Translations under genes and position numbers: made by a program
In this document: positions 35,218-43,095 of the stretch, piece by piece
How positions within the stretch are numbered: the stretch's first letter is position 1
How the letters are laid out: each line of letters starts with the position of its first letter
Assembly: GCA_040765295.1 (NCBI GenBank)
Contig: JAXGSB010000001.1
Location: 1,674,001-1,738,000, forward strand
Origin: Scatomorpha sp040765295
GTDB taxonomy: Bacteria; Bacillota; Clostridia; Oscillospirales; Oscillospiraceae
DNA length: 64,000 bases
Direction of reading: 5' to 3'
Notes under the pieces: model-generated
What the model was told of the DNA's origin: nothing
The model's input: the letters and a program-made list of their open reading frames with translations, nothing else
The model's database searches: none

Positions 35218-35299
35218 GGCTGTGACAAATAAAGCTCTATGTCCGTTAATGATGTAGGTTTTGACAGTTCTTTATAATCTTGAATTTTCTTTCTTCTTA

Positions 35300-35326
35300 C
35301 CCCGATTTTAGGAAAACTCTTTCGTA
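35300..35326 (+). promoter_or_regulatory. SigI-type promoter of the poly-Asp lipoprotein gene
   Basis: CCCC (35300-35303, in CTTACCCCGATTTT) and CGTA (35323-35326), again 19 bases apart, 65 bases before the start. The fourteen bases around the -35 are identical to those upstream of sigI, while the spacer differs. Confidence 0.75.
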
Positions 35327-35390
35327 GTCTATAAGCGTAAGGCAAAACAAAGCCCTACTCTAAAACGAAACTTTAAGGAGAAGAAATGAC

Positions 35391-36086
35391 ATGAAAAAAT
35401 CTATAATTGCAATTACTCTGGTTCTTGTGATGAGCCTCCTCTGCTTGGCAGGCTGCGGTCAGACCGCTTCCTCCAGCAAAAACACTGCGCTCTCATCCGG
35501 AGGCGTTCTTGTGCTGAGCGTCAACCCCGAGATTGCTGTTGAGTACGACGAGAACGGTGTGGTTACCGGTGTAACTGCCCGCAACGATGATGCTCTGGCA
35601 ATTATCAGCAGCTGTGAAGATCTGATAGGTCAGAAAACACGCGAAGTTGTCACCAGCCTTGTAGCCGCGATAGGCGAAGCCGGATATTTTGTTGAAGAAG
35701 TTGAGGGTGAACAGCGCAAGATTACCATCGAGATCGAAGCCGGCTCAGGAATTCCTTACGACGACTTTTTTGACGAAATTTTTTCAGATGTTCGTGACTT
35801 TGTGAAAGCCAATGACTGGCGTGTTCCCGTGGATCTTATAGACGAAAACGGCAATATCATTTTCGATTATGACGACGATGATGACGATGATGACGATGAT
35901 GACGACGACGATGACGATGATGATGACGACGACGATGACGACGATGATGACAACGATGACGACGATGACATTGACGACAACGATGACGATGACGACAATG
36001 ATGATGACGACAATGATGATGACGACAATGATGACGATGATAACGGCGACGATGATAACGACGACGATGACGGCGACGACGACTAA
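35391..36086 (+). CDS. Lipoprotein with RsgI-like ectodomain and poly-Asp tail
   Basis: A 231-residue lipoprotein (lipobox LAGC, Cys22). Residues 39-140 resemble the extracytoplasmic part of the neighbouring RsgI: LVLSVNPEIAVEYDENG parallels YLSINPEVRIDVN, and the helices after it also align. Residues 161-231 are nearly pure Asp with scattered Asn and Gly, written with mixed GAC/GAT codons. It lacks the SigI-binding domain and membrane helix, so it cannot itself hold SigI. Its SigI-type promoter makes it a likely SigI target. A role as decoy, co-sensor or cation buffer is inference. Confidence 0.85.
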   Translation: MKKSIIAITLVLVMSLLCLAGCGQTASSSKNTALSSGGVLVLSVNPEIAVEYDENGVVTGVTARNDDALAIISSCEDLIGQKTREVVTSLVAAIGEAGYFVEEVEGEQRKITIEIEAGSGIPYDDFFDEIFSDVRDFVKANDWRVPVDLIDENGNIIFDYDDDDDDDDDDDDDDDDDDDDDDDDDDDNDDDDDIDDNDDDDDNDDDDNDDDDNDDDDNGDDDNDDDDGDDD

Positions 36087-36150
36087 GGAAAAAGCTATCA
36101 TTTTAATTCAGTCAAAAACTAAAACAACATGATTTAAGACGAATCGCAAG

Positions 36151-36186
36151 CTGCTCACACGGAAATTACTGTGTGAGCAGTTTTTA
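36151..36186 (+). terminator. Terminator after the poly-Asp lipoprotein gene
   Basis: A perfect 10-bp stem (CTGCTCACAC / GTGTGAGCAG) with a 10-base loop, then TTTTTAT. Confidence 0.9.
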
Positions 36187-36267
36187 TATTGCTTATGTCT
36201 TTTGCATATTTTTGATTTTTGCTTGACATCCAGATAAATAAAAATTTGGAAGATATAGTCAAGAAAA

Positions 36268-36356
36268 TGTTATATTTTGAAAAAATGCGCTATAATTACA
36301 TGAACTGAAAAAAGCTTTTAGGAAACTTGAGATATAAGTGCAAAGCTTTTAGGAAA
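36268..36356 (+). promoter_or_regulatory. corA leader: promoter and 15-bp direct repeat
   Basis: TATAAT (36291-36296) lies 17 bases after a weak TGTTAT (36268-36273). Just downstream, AAAGCTTTTAGGAAA occurs twice (36311-36325 and 36342-36356), 31 bases apart, about three helix turns, ahead of the ribosome site. This could be an operator pair or an RNA element; no match to the M-box is apparent. Confidence 0.5.
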
Positions 36357-36379
36357 TCATCGGTTTTGGAGGCAGCAGC

Positions 36380-37291
36380 ATGAGAATTTATATTGACGGC
36401 GAAAAAATAGAGAGCAAAGTTGAGCCGGCAAAAAGTGAGAATCGTGAAGAAGCTTTATGTATCTGCAAGGCCGAAAACAGAGAACAGACTCTAGCGGAGT
36501 TCGGCTTTCACGACGGACTTAAAATTAAATACCGGAACACCTGCTTCGAAAGTCACAAGGGCTTTGATTATCTCTATCTTTCGGTGCCAAGCGAAGATTT
36601 GACAAATGCGGAGTATGAGCGGATCGAGATTTATCTTTCCGATAAAACAATGCTCTTGTTTTATGAAGATGATTCTCTCATCGTTAATGCTCTGCGTGAA
36701 AATTTTCTATCCGCTGACGAGAAAATAAAGAGCCCGAAAAAGGCGCTCCTTGAAATTCTAAACCTGCTTAGCGCTCGGCATCTTGCCTGTTTGGATGATA
36801 TCGAAAATGAAATCGTCGAACTGGAGGATGCTTTGGCCAAGGAAGAGAGCAGAGAATATGTCGGTGAAATCAGCATCCTAAGAAAAAAACTGCTGACTCT
36901 GCGGCGATACTATGAGAGCATGCTGACTCTTATGGAGGATTTGGAGGAAAACCGCAACGCTTTGTTTGGCAAAGAAGGCCTTCGTCTGCTGCATTTTCAG
37001 ACGGGAAAGATTGACCGCCTTTATCACAGCACGCTCAACCTGCGGGATTATTTAACTCAGGTGAGAGAGGCTTATCAGGCCCTTTTGGATATTGAGTCAA
37101 ACAAGGTTATGAAGCTCTTCACCGTGATTACCTCCATATTTTTGCCCCTGACTCTTTTAGTCGGCTGGTACGGAATGAATCTAAATATGCCTGAGACCGC
37201 TTTCCGCTGCACCTATCCTATTGTTATTTTCGCCTCCGTTGCCATCGCGGCAGGCTTGATCATATATTTTAAACGCAACCGCTGGTTTTAG
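36380..37291 (+). CDS. corA: CorA-type divalent metal ion transporter
   Basis: A 303-residue member of the CorA Mg/Co/Ni channel family. A cytoplasmic alpha/beta domain (residues 1-120) leads to long helices (RHLACLDDIENEIVELEDAL onward). Two C-terminal membrane segments follow, the first ending in the diagnostic selectivity motif YGMN (LLVGWYGMNLN), and a basic KRNRWF end. TTGGAGG precedes ATG 36380 by about 9 bases. It stands directly after the SigI locus but behind a terminator and with its own leader, so it is a separate transcript. Confidence 0.92.
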   Translation: MRIYIDGEKIESKVEPAKSENREEALCICKAENREQTLAEFGFHDGLKIKYRNTCFESHKGFDYLYLSVPSEDLTNAEYERIEIYLSDKTMLLFYEDDSLIVNALRENFLSADEKIKSPKKALLEILNLLSARHLACLDDIENEIVELEDALAKEESREYVGEISILRKKLLTLRRYYESMLTLMEDLEENRNALFGKEGLRLLHFQTGKIDRLYHSTLNLRDYLTQVREAYQALLDIESNKVMKLFTVITSIFLPLTLLVGWYGMNLNMPETAFRCTYPIVIFASVAIAAGLIIYFKRNRWF

Positions 37292-37360
37292 CAGATTGCA
37301 TATTGCAGCATAAAACAAAAAAGCCGACGGCTTCCGGCGACATTTGGTATTAAACAGAAA

Positions 37361-37386
37361 AGGAACGGTTTTCCCGTTCCTTGTTC
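37361..37386 (+). terminator. Terminator after corA
   Basis: GGAACGG pairs with CCGTTCC around a short T-rich loop, then TTGTTCT. Confidence 0.6.
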
Positions 37387-37525
37387 TATAGGTGGAGACC
37401 AAAATGAAAAAACTACTTCCTGCTTGCGAGTTAATAATACCCGAAATATGTTTCAGAAATAAGTGAGAAGTTGTTACAGAAACATTAATTGTTTACATAA
37501 CAGTATTTTTCATTGTATGAGAATA

Positions 37526-38452
37526 TCAGATGTTCTCCTTAAAAAATTCAATCATTCCGGCCACGACTTCGTCCCGCAGGTCGGCATAGTTGTGTATTTC
37601 ATGCCTGTATCCCGAATAAAGCTTTGTCTTTACATCATTGCCGGAATCAATAAGCCAGTTGGAGACCTGATATATGCCGGTTCCGTACTGTCCGACCGGA
37701 TCCTGATCTCCCGCAATATTGTATATCGGCAGACTTTTCGGCACTTTGGCAGCCCAATCCGGACCGGTAATAATATCTACCATATAGCAGAAATCACGCC
37801 ATGCGTTATTTGTAGTCGGTTTTGTAAATGCATCAAAGGGGTCTTCGGCGTGGTCTATCTGCACATAGGGATCATGGCATATCCATTCGTTTCCGAGCTT
37901 TACTCCCTCATCGCATCTGGCAAACATCCAGCCCAGAAGCATAGCGCCGAAATCGGGATCCGATTCCTTCCCCTTTCCCTCTTCTATGACCTTCTCAATG
38001 TAATCGGTTGCGGCCTTGAGGTCCGGGAATTCCCCGCTTGTACCGCAGAGGACCGCTCCGGCGAGCTCGTCCCCATACTTTGTGATATAGTCTCTCACAA
38101 TAAACGAGCCCATGCTGTGACCGTAAATAAAATAAGGAAGATTCGGATATTTTTCTTTTACAATCTCTGTGAGCGTGTGTTCATCTTCCATCATAGTGTG
38201 GAAGTTTTTATCGCCCCAGTCTCCCCATGTGTTGTTCTCGAGAGCTGTTTTACCGTGGCCCACATGATCGTCAGCCGCAACAATGAATCCGGCTTCCATG
38301 AGCTTTACAATCATATGAAAATAACGCCTGGAATGTTCGCCAAAGCCGTGCACAAGCTGAACGATGCCGAGTGGCTTTGCGGCCGGGACATAAATCCAGC
38401 CATATACGGTGTCGCGTTCGTTGAAAGATTTGAATGATACTTCGTGAAGCAT
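37526..38452 (-). CDS. Alpha/beta hydrolase (lysophospholipase/monoacylglycerol lipase-like)
   Basis: A 308-residue serine hydrolase. The oxyanion-hole block LVHGFGEHSRRY, nucleophile elbow GHSMGS, Asp in AGDQDPVG and His in YRHEIHN make a complete catalytic triad. It fits the Hydrolase_4 (monoacylglycerol lipase) group. There is no signal peptide, so it should be cytoplasmic. AGGAGGTT is 8 bases before the ATG. It is a single gene, convergent with corA; its natural ester is unknown. Confidence 0.88.
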   Translation of the reverse strand: MLHEVSFKSFNERDTVYGWIYVPAAKPLGIVQLVHGFGEHSRRYFHMIVKLMEAGFIVAADDHVGHGKTALENNTWGDWGDKNFHTMMEDEHTLTEIVKEKYPNLPYFIYGHSMGSFIVRDYITKYGDELAGAVLCGTSGEFPDLKAATDYIEKVIEEGKGKESDPDFGAMLLGWMFARCDEGVKLGNEWICHDPYVQIDHAEDPFDAFTKPTTNNAWRDFCYMVDIITGPDWAAKVPKSLPIYNIAGDQDPVGQYGTGIYQVSNWLIDSGNDVKTKLYSGYRHEIHNYADLRDEVVAGMIEFFKENI

Positions 38453-38687
38453 ATTGTTAACCTCCTGAATATATTTTTTAACGCTGTAATTACACTTTAC
38501 AGTTCATCTAGACTTCTGTCAATAATTAAAGCCGGAATGTGACAAAACAAACATAACTGGAAAAAACAATTGCTCCCAAAACAAGCTCTTAAATCCCCAT
38601 CCGCCGACTTCGTCGTCACCGTCCCCTTGAATTCAAGAGGACGGAAAAGATTGAGATATTTCCGCTGTTTTTATTTGATTCACGGCA

Positions 38688-40184
38688 TCAGAGATTGTAG
38701 CTTTCAGCAGTCGGAAAAGATATTTCAAATACCGTGCTGCCCTGCCCGCTCTCTACGCTTATATCCGCATTGTGCCGCTTTGCTATCTCTTTAGCTATGG
38801 CAAGCCCTAAGCCGCTTCCCTTTTGATTTTCCGCCGAGTTGCTTTTGTGAAAGCGCTCGAATATATAAGGGAGTTCTTCCTTCGAGATTCCCACTCCGTG
38901 GTCTGTAACCCGCAGTGTGGGATTAGGATTCTCTGTTACGGCAAGCTGAATGCTGCCCCCCTCATGCGAAAACTTCACGGCATTGTCCATCAAAATTATA
39001 AGCAGTTGGCGAATTCTTCCGTAGTCGCCGCGAACAACACAGTCCGAGTCCGGAAGCTCCGACTCTACGGAAATTCCCTTTTCTTGGGCCTGTCTGCGTA
39101 TGGCGCGGGCGGCATCTGCGGCAGCATCGCAGAGATTTACATTTTCCATGGTGAGATGAAATCCGCCGTCTTGAAGTCGGGAGAGCTCCAATAAATCGTT
39201 TACCAAGCGCTCCATGTGGCGGCTTTCCGCAAGCATCTGCCTGTAGGAATCCTGGACTTCTTTATCATCTTTCACCGTGCCGTCTGCCAGAAGCTCAATA
39301 TAGCCCCTTAAAATGGCTATGGGTGTTCTCAGCTCATGAGACACATTGGCAACAAAGCTGTCGCGCATTTTGTCGATCTCTTTTCTCTCATTGCGCGCTT
39401 CTTCCAAACGCTTTGCAAGCACATCCATAGTATTTGCAAGCTGTCCAATTTCATCTTTTGAGCTTATGCCCGTGCTCGCTTCATAGTCGCCGTCGGCAAG
39501 CGCCAAGGCTGTTTTTCTCATTTTCTGCAGCGGCTCGGTCAGCCGATACGAAAGAGCCGCCGCCGCAATTCCCGCAAGGACTAAGCCCACAAGGCAGCCC
39601 ACGGCGACCGCTGTGAGTCCGTACCTTACGGCAGTGTCAATCCAGCTTACGGGAGAGTGGAGCAATACCGCCCCGATTACATCCGTGCCAGAATATATGG
39701 GCGCACCAACCGTAAGGCTCGCAGCTCCCAGAGACTCGGAAAACTCTTCGCCATAGGTTGTTTTCCCCTCGAAGACCTGGGCAAGCACGGAGCCGGCATT
39801 TTCCGGCAGCTCACTGTATTGGAGACTTCTGTTACTTCCCAAAGTATAGATATTCTTCTCGGCATCCGCAATCCAGACCTCGGCCATGGCGATTTTATCC
39901 AAATGGGCGAGATATCCTCTGCTGCCCGGTCGGTTTCCCATCTGCCATTCCTGTTTTCCCTTTTGCGAGCCCTGTTTTCCGCTTGGGATCTCCTGTTCTC
40001 CACTCAGATATTCCTCCGACAGGCTCTTGGCAATTGACACGGCCTTTTGCTCCATAGACACTCGGTTTATCTCTATGGTGTGGCTGCGGAAGAGGAAAAA
40101 GAACACGCTGCCCAGCGTTAAGGAAAAGAGGATAATTACAAGGACAAATGCCCCCAAAAATTTATAAAAAATTTTATTCTTCAT
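38688..40184 (-). CDS. Sensor histidine kinase
   Basis: A 498-residue membrane kinase. Membrane segment 1 (LGAFVLVIILFSLTLGSVFFF) and segment 2 (VGCLVGLVLAGIAAAAL) enclose an extracellular sensor loop with an odd Gly/Lys/Gln-rich stretch (GKQGSQKGKQEW). HAMP, the phospho-acceptor His in ANVSHELRTP, the N box (LIILMDNAVKFS), G boxes (DHGVGI, GSGLGLAIA) and F box (IFERFHKS) follow. The gene starts inside the end of the response regulator gene, so the two are coupled. The signal is unknown. Confidence 0.94.
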   Translation of the reverse strand: MKNKIFYKFLGAFVLVIILFSLTLGSVFFFLFRSHTIEINRVSMEQKAVSIAKSLSEEYLSGEQEIPSGKQGSQKGKQEWQMGNRPGSRGYLAHLDKIAMAEVWIADAEKNIYTLGSNRSLQYSELPENAGSVLAQVFEGKTTYGEEFSESLGAASLTVGAPIYSGTDVIGAVLLHSPVSWIDTAVRYGLTAVAVGCLVGLVLAGIAAAALSYRLTEPLQKMRKTALALADGDYEASTGISSKDEIGQLANTMDVLAKRLEEARNERKEIDKMRDSFVANVSHELRTPIAILRGYIELLADGTVKDDKEVQDSYRQMLAESRHMERLVNDLLELSRLQDGGFHLTMENVNLCDAAADAARAIRRQAQEKGISVESELPDSDCVVRGDYGRIRQLLIILMDNAVKFSHEGGSIQLAVTENPNPTLRVTDHGVGISKEELPYIFERFHKSNSAENQKGSGLGLAIAKEIAKRHNADISVESGQGSTVFEISFPTAESYNL

Positions 40185-40866
40185 TTAAAACCTCAAACTT
40201 GTAGCCGACATTGCGTATAGTCTTGATTTCCCAGCCGGGATGCTCCGCTTCGTCGAGCTTTGCCCGAAGCCGCTTGATGTGGGAATCCACCGTTCTGGGG
40301 TCGCCGTAATAATCATAGCCCCAGAGCAGGTCGAGCAGCGTGTCTCTGCTGTACGCTCTGCTGCGTCCCTTGGCCAGTGTCCAAAGCATATCAATCTCGC
40401 GCTTGGTGAGGTCAATCTTTTTAGAATCCACAAAAACGCTGTAATCCGCCAGATTTATTCGCAGGTTGTCCACAATCAGCAGCTGATCGGAGCCTATCGT
40501 GCTCTGCTCAATACGGCGCATTACGGCTCTCACCCGAGCCATCACCTCTCCGGGGGAAAACGGCTTGACTATGTAATCATCCGCCCCTATTTCCAAACCC
40601 ATAATCTTTTCGAAGTCCTCCCCTCGGGCAGTTATCATAATTATGGGTACATTTGATTCTTTTCTGATTTCTCGGCAGACTTGAAAGCCGTCTAATTTAG
40701 GCATCATAACATCCAGCAAAATCATCTGCGGACGGCTGCGCCTAAACTCCGAAAGAGCTTCCTCTCCGTTTCGGGCAAGAATCACTTGAAAACCCTCTTT
40801 TTCTGCGGCGGCTTTCAGAATATCCAAAAGCTGCGGGTTGTCGTCGGCAATCAGCATCTGATTCAT
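40174..40866 (-). CDS. OmpR/PhoB-family response regulator
   Basis: A 230-residue DNA-binding regulator paired with the kinase. The receiver has the acidic pair (IADDN), the phospho-acceptor Asp in LLDVMMPKLDG, the Thr/Ala switch (IMITARGE) and Lys in IVKPFSPGE. The C-terminal winged helix (LTKREIDMLWTLAKG, DPRTVDSHIKRLRAKL) is of OmpR type. GAGGAGGG precedes the ATG. It is divergent from the small secreted protein gene at 41024, a likely target. Confidence 0.95.
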   Translation of the reverse strand: MNQMLIADDNPQLLDILKAAAEKEGFQVILARNGEEALSEFRRSRPQMILLDVMMPKLDGFQVCREIRKESNVPIIMITARGEDFEKIMGLEIGADDYIVKPFSPGEVMARVRAVMRRIEQSTIGSDQLLIVDNLRINLADYSVFVDSKKIDLTKREIDMLWTLAKGRSRAYSRDTLLDLLWGYDYYGDPRTVDSHIKRLRAKLDEAEHPGWEIKTIRNVGYKFEVLNEE

Positions 40867-40949
40867 AGTTCCGGCCCTCCTCTTTATATAAGTCTACCTG
40901 ATTATTATGGCAGATAGGTGTCAAAAAAACAATTAACTTTCCTTATTTC

Positions 40950-40985
40950 TGTCACACGAATGACACAAAAGGCGCTTATTATAAT
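40950..40985 (+). promoter_or_regulatory. Possible activator site and -10 box upstream of the small secreted protein gene
   Basis: The inverted repeat TGTCA (40950-40954) / TGACA (40961-40965) lies upstream of TATAAT (40980-40985), and no -35 box is seen at the normal distance. Such an arrangement would suit an activator such as the adjacent response regulator. A further GTGTCA occurs at 40918-40923. Confidence 0.5.
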
Positions 40986-41023
40986 GACATCCGAAAGGAA
41001 AGAAATATTGGAGGTAATTTACA

Positions 41024-41431
41024 ATGAAATTCAAAAAGCTAATGATAATCTTCACAGTGGTACTTATGATTATGGGCCTCTCCGTCACCGCCCTTGCTGT
41101 TGATACCAAGGCTGTCGAAACAGATTCCAAGATTGCGGAGTGGAAAGCATCGAGGCTGGAGCGCATGCAGGAGCGTCTCAACACTCTTGTCTCTGCGGGT
41201 AAAATGACGAGAGAGCAGGCCAACACCATGCTGGAAGCCATGAAGCAGCGTCAGGCCGATTGCGACGGCACCAACTGTGTAAACGGGGGCGTGTGTGACG
41301 GCACCGGCGCCGGCGCAGGCTTCGGCGGAGGCCGGGGCAATAAGGGTGAAGGCCGCGGACAAGGCATGGGCATGGGCAGGTTCGGCAATAGAGAAGGCAC
41401 TTGCTTATATGCGGCAGGCGAGAACGACTGA
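41024..41431 (+). CDS. Small secreted protein (DUF2680/YckD-like)
   Basis: A 135-residue exported protein. The signal peptide (KLMIIFTVVLMIMGLSVTALA) is followed by a helical block ERLNTLVSAGKMTREQANTMLEAMKQRQ, the DUF2680 pattern, and then a Cys/Gly-rich tail (DGTNCVNGGVCDG, GFGGGRGNKG). Function unknown in the family. GGAGG lies upstream of ATG 41024. Its position opposite the two-component genes suggests control by them. Confidence 0.8.
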   Translation: MKFKKLMIIFTVVLMIMGLSVTALAVDTKAVETDSKIAEWKASRLERMQERLNTLVSAGKMTREQANTMLEAMKQRQADCDGTNCVNGGVCDGTGAGAGFGGGRGNKGEGRGQGMGMGRFGNREGTCLYAAGEND

Positions 41432-41495
41432 GGCTGCATAAACCGCTAATACCCACGGCAACAAATGGAGTTTAGCAAAATCGCATAAGCTAAAG

Positions 41496-41526
41496 AAAGG
41501 GCTTTGATTTTTCAAAGTCCTTTTTA
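41496..41526 (+). terminator. Terminator after the small secreted protein gene
   Basis: AAGGGCTTTGA pairs with TCAAAGTCCTT around TTTT, followed by TTT. Confidence 0.7.
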
Positions 41527-41684
41527 GCTTTTTATATTCTGCGATAGTGCATATTTATTTTAGCAGAAAAAATTTGATTCTCGTCAATTAAACTTAACAT
41601 TGATTATACAAATACCTGGGATAAAATTTTACACGCTAATGATAAAATAATATTGACTTTCCACACCGGAATGGAGGCAATTTT

Positions 41685-42674
41685 ATGAACGGACATTTAA
41701 GATTAAAAGCAGACCTACTTGCAAGCAATATGCAGATGCTCAAAGGAAAATTTGTATGGCAGAGCATACTGCTCAAGCGGCTGGCAGCCCTTCTTTACGC
41801 CGCCCGCGGCAGTCGAATCAATATGAGAGCGCTGCAGGAAAGCTATGATCTGATAAAGGAAGACACAAGCTGGACTTCATATTTTCGGGGAAATTCCATG
41901 ATAAGCGTTGCCACGCTGCTCTCTCTGCACGAGAATAGGCGCAGGCAGCTTGCCAACACTCTCGATGTTTATGAGCGGATGAAGAAAAGCAAGTTTTGGC
42001 CCTCTGATTACCTTGTGATTGCGGCCTATCAAATAGCCGAAGGCACAAATGAGGAGAAATACACCGAGACGATAAGACGGACAAAAGGCTTTTATGATGG
42101 CATAAAGGCGCAGCATCGCTTTATTACAGGACAGGATGACTATATTTTCTCCGCCCTGCTCGGACTTTCAAGCATTGAAATTGAAGACGGGCTTAAGCAA
42201 ATGGAAATTCTGTACCAAGCCTTGAAGCCGCATTTTCGCTCTTTTGGAGCTGTGCAGACTCTGTCGCAGGTGCTGACACTGGGCGGCAAAGATGCCGACG
42301 CCGTTAATCGTGTCCTCTGTCTGTCAGATGCGTTCAGACAAAGGGGTATGAGCATGAATAGGGAATATACATTGCCCTCTCTCGGAGTGCTCTCGCTGCT
42401 GCCGACAGATGATAATACCTTGGTTGATGAGGTCATTGAGGTGTATGAGATGCTGCGGACGAAAAGGGGATTTGGACCTTGGTCCGTATCAAAGCAGGAA
42501 CTGCTTTTGCTTTCTTCTGCGCTGGTATCCTATGAGTATGCCGATGAGGTGGGCGACTGTGTTGTGGCAAGCGCACTTTCGACCAATCTCACCAATATCA
42601 TCGTTGCGCAACAAACGGCAGTCGCCGTCATGGTTGCCACGTCATCTGCAGCAGCTTCATCAGATGCTACATGA
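41685..42674 (+). CDS. DUF4003-like protein
   Basis: A 329-residue soluble, largely helical protein. Blocks such as RGSRINMRALQESYDLIKE, NSMISVATLLSLHENRR and ITGQDDYIFSALLGLS recall DUF4003 proteins of Bacillota, whose function is unknown. The C-terminus has a hydrophobic Ala/Thr stretch (VAQQTAVAVMVATSSAAASS) that could be a weak membrane segment. GGAGG lies about 8 bases before ATG 41685. A terminator follows, so it is monocistronic. Confidence 0.65.
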   Translation: MNGHLRLKADLLASNMQMLKGKFVWQSILLKRLAALLYAARGSRINMRALQESYDLIKEDTSWTSYFRGNSMISVATLLSLHENRRRQLANTLDVYERMKKSKFWPSDYLVIAAYQIAEGTNEEKYTETIRRTKGFYDGIKAQHRFITGQDDYIFSALLGLSSIEIEDGLKQMEILYQALKPHFRSFGAVQTLSQVLTLGGKDADAVNRVLCLSDAFRQRGMSMNREYTLPSLGVLSLLPTDDNTLVDEVIEVYEMLRTKRGFGPWSVSKQELLLLSSALVSYEYADEVGDCVVASALSTNLTNIIVAQQTAVAVMVATSSAAASSDAT

Positions 42675-42689
42675 TTTAGAGCTTCTTAT

Positions 42690-42850
42690 ATGACAAAACA
42701 GACACTCGCTCGAATGAGTGTCTGTTTTAGTTGAGATAAGTAGGATTGAACCGTTGTCTCATAATCTGAAACCATGTATACAGGCGCACCTACTTTCTCT
42801 GCAATGAGAATAACCATATTTTTATCCGCAGAAACTTTAACTTTTGTGAC
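42690..42850 (-). pseudogene. Short coding remnant on the minus strand
   Basis: Between two stops the minus strand reads KVSADKNMVILIAEKVGAPV and YMVSDYETTVQSYLSQ, which looks like real protein, but there is no start, and the frame runs through the terminator at 42698. I do not recognise the family. It is probably the end of a decayed gene. The rest of the gap to 43095 shows nothing recognisable. Confidence 0.35.
42698..42729 (+). terminator. Terminator after the DUF4003-like gene
   Basis: A 10-bp stem ACAGACACTC / GAGTGTCTGT with an 8-base loop, then TTTAG. Confidence 0.85.
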
Positions 42851-43095
42851 AAAGCTTTAATCTCTATATTTCATTCCAACACTTGATGCAAAGTTGTCAA
42901 AATCACAACAGCGCTGGTCACCTATGCTCTAAGTGTTGCTTTTGGCCTCTGTCTGTGTTAACTTTAAAGATAGATAGGGTTCGTTTCTACAAAAAATAAA
43001 AATACGTTCTATGCAAAGTGCATACAAAAAAGTTTTTTCCATTACACGCACTTTTCATGTTTTTTGTTCTCATGTTTTTCAAAAAGGAGGTAATT

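Noticed and set aside
35784..36132. Open frames in the other frames of the Asp repeat (poly-Thr/Met and poly-Val/Ile)
   Set aside because: Any frame of a GAY repeat stays open; the composition is meaningless and neither has a ribosome site.
37463..38437. 324-codon plus-strand open frame opposite the alpha/beta hydrolase
   Set aside because: The minus-strand hydrolase has a full catalytic triad and ribosome site; the plus frame is a shadow.
42730..42800. tRNA-like stretch (GGATTGAACC, long 11-bp stem with a bulge)
   Set aside because: No cloverleaf, no proper anticodon arm. The minus strand instead reads as protein-like sequence, so it is treated as a coding remnant.
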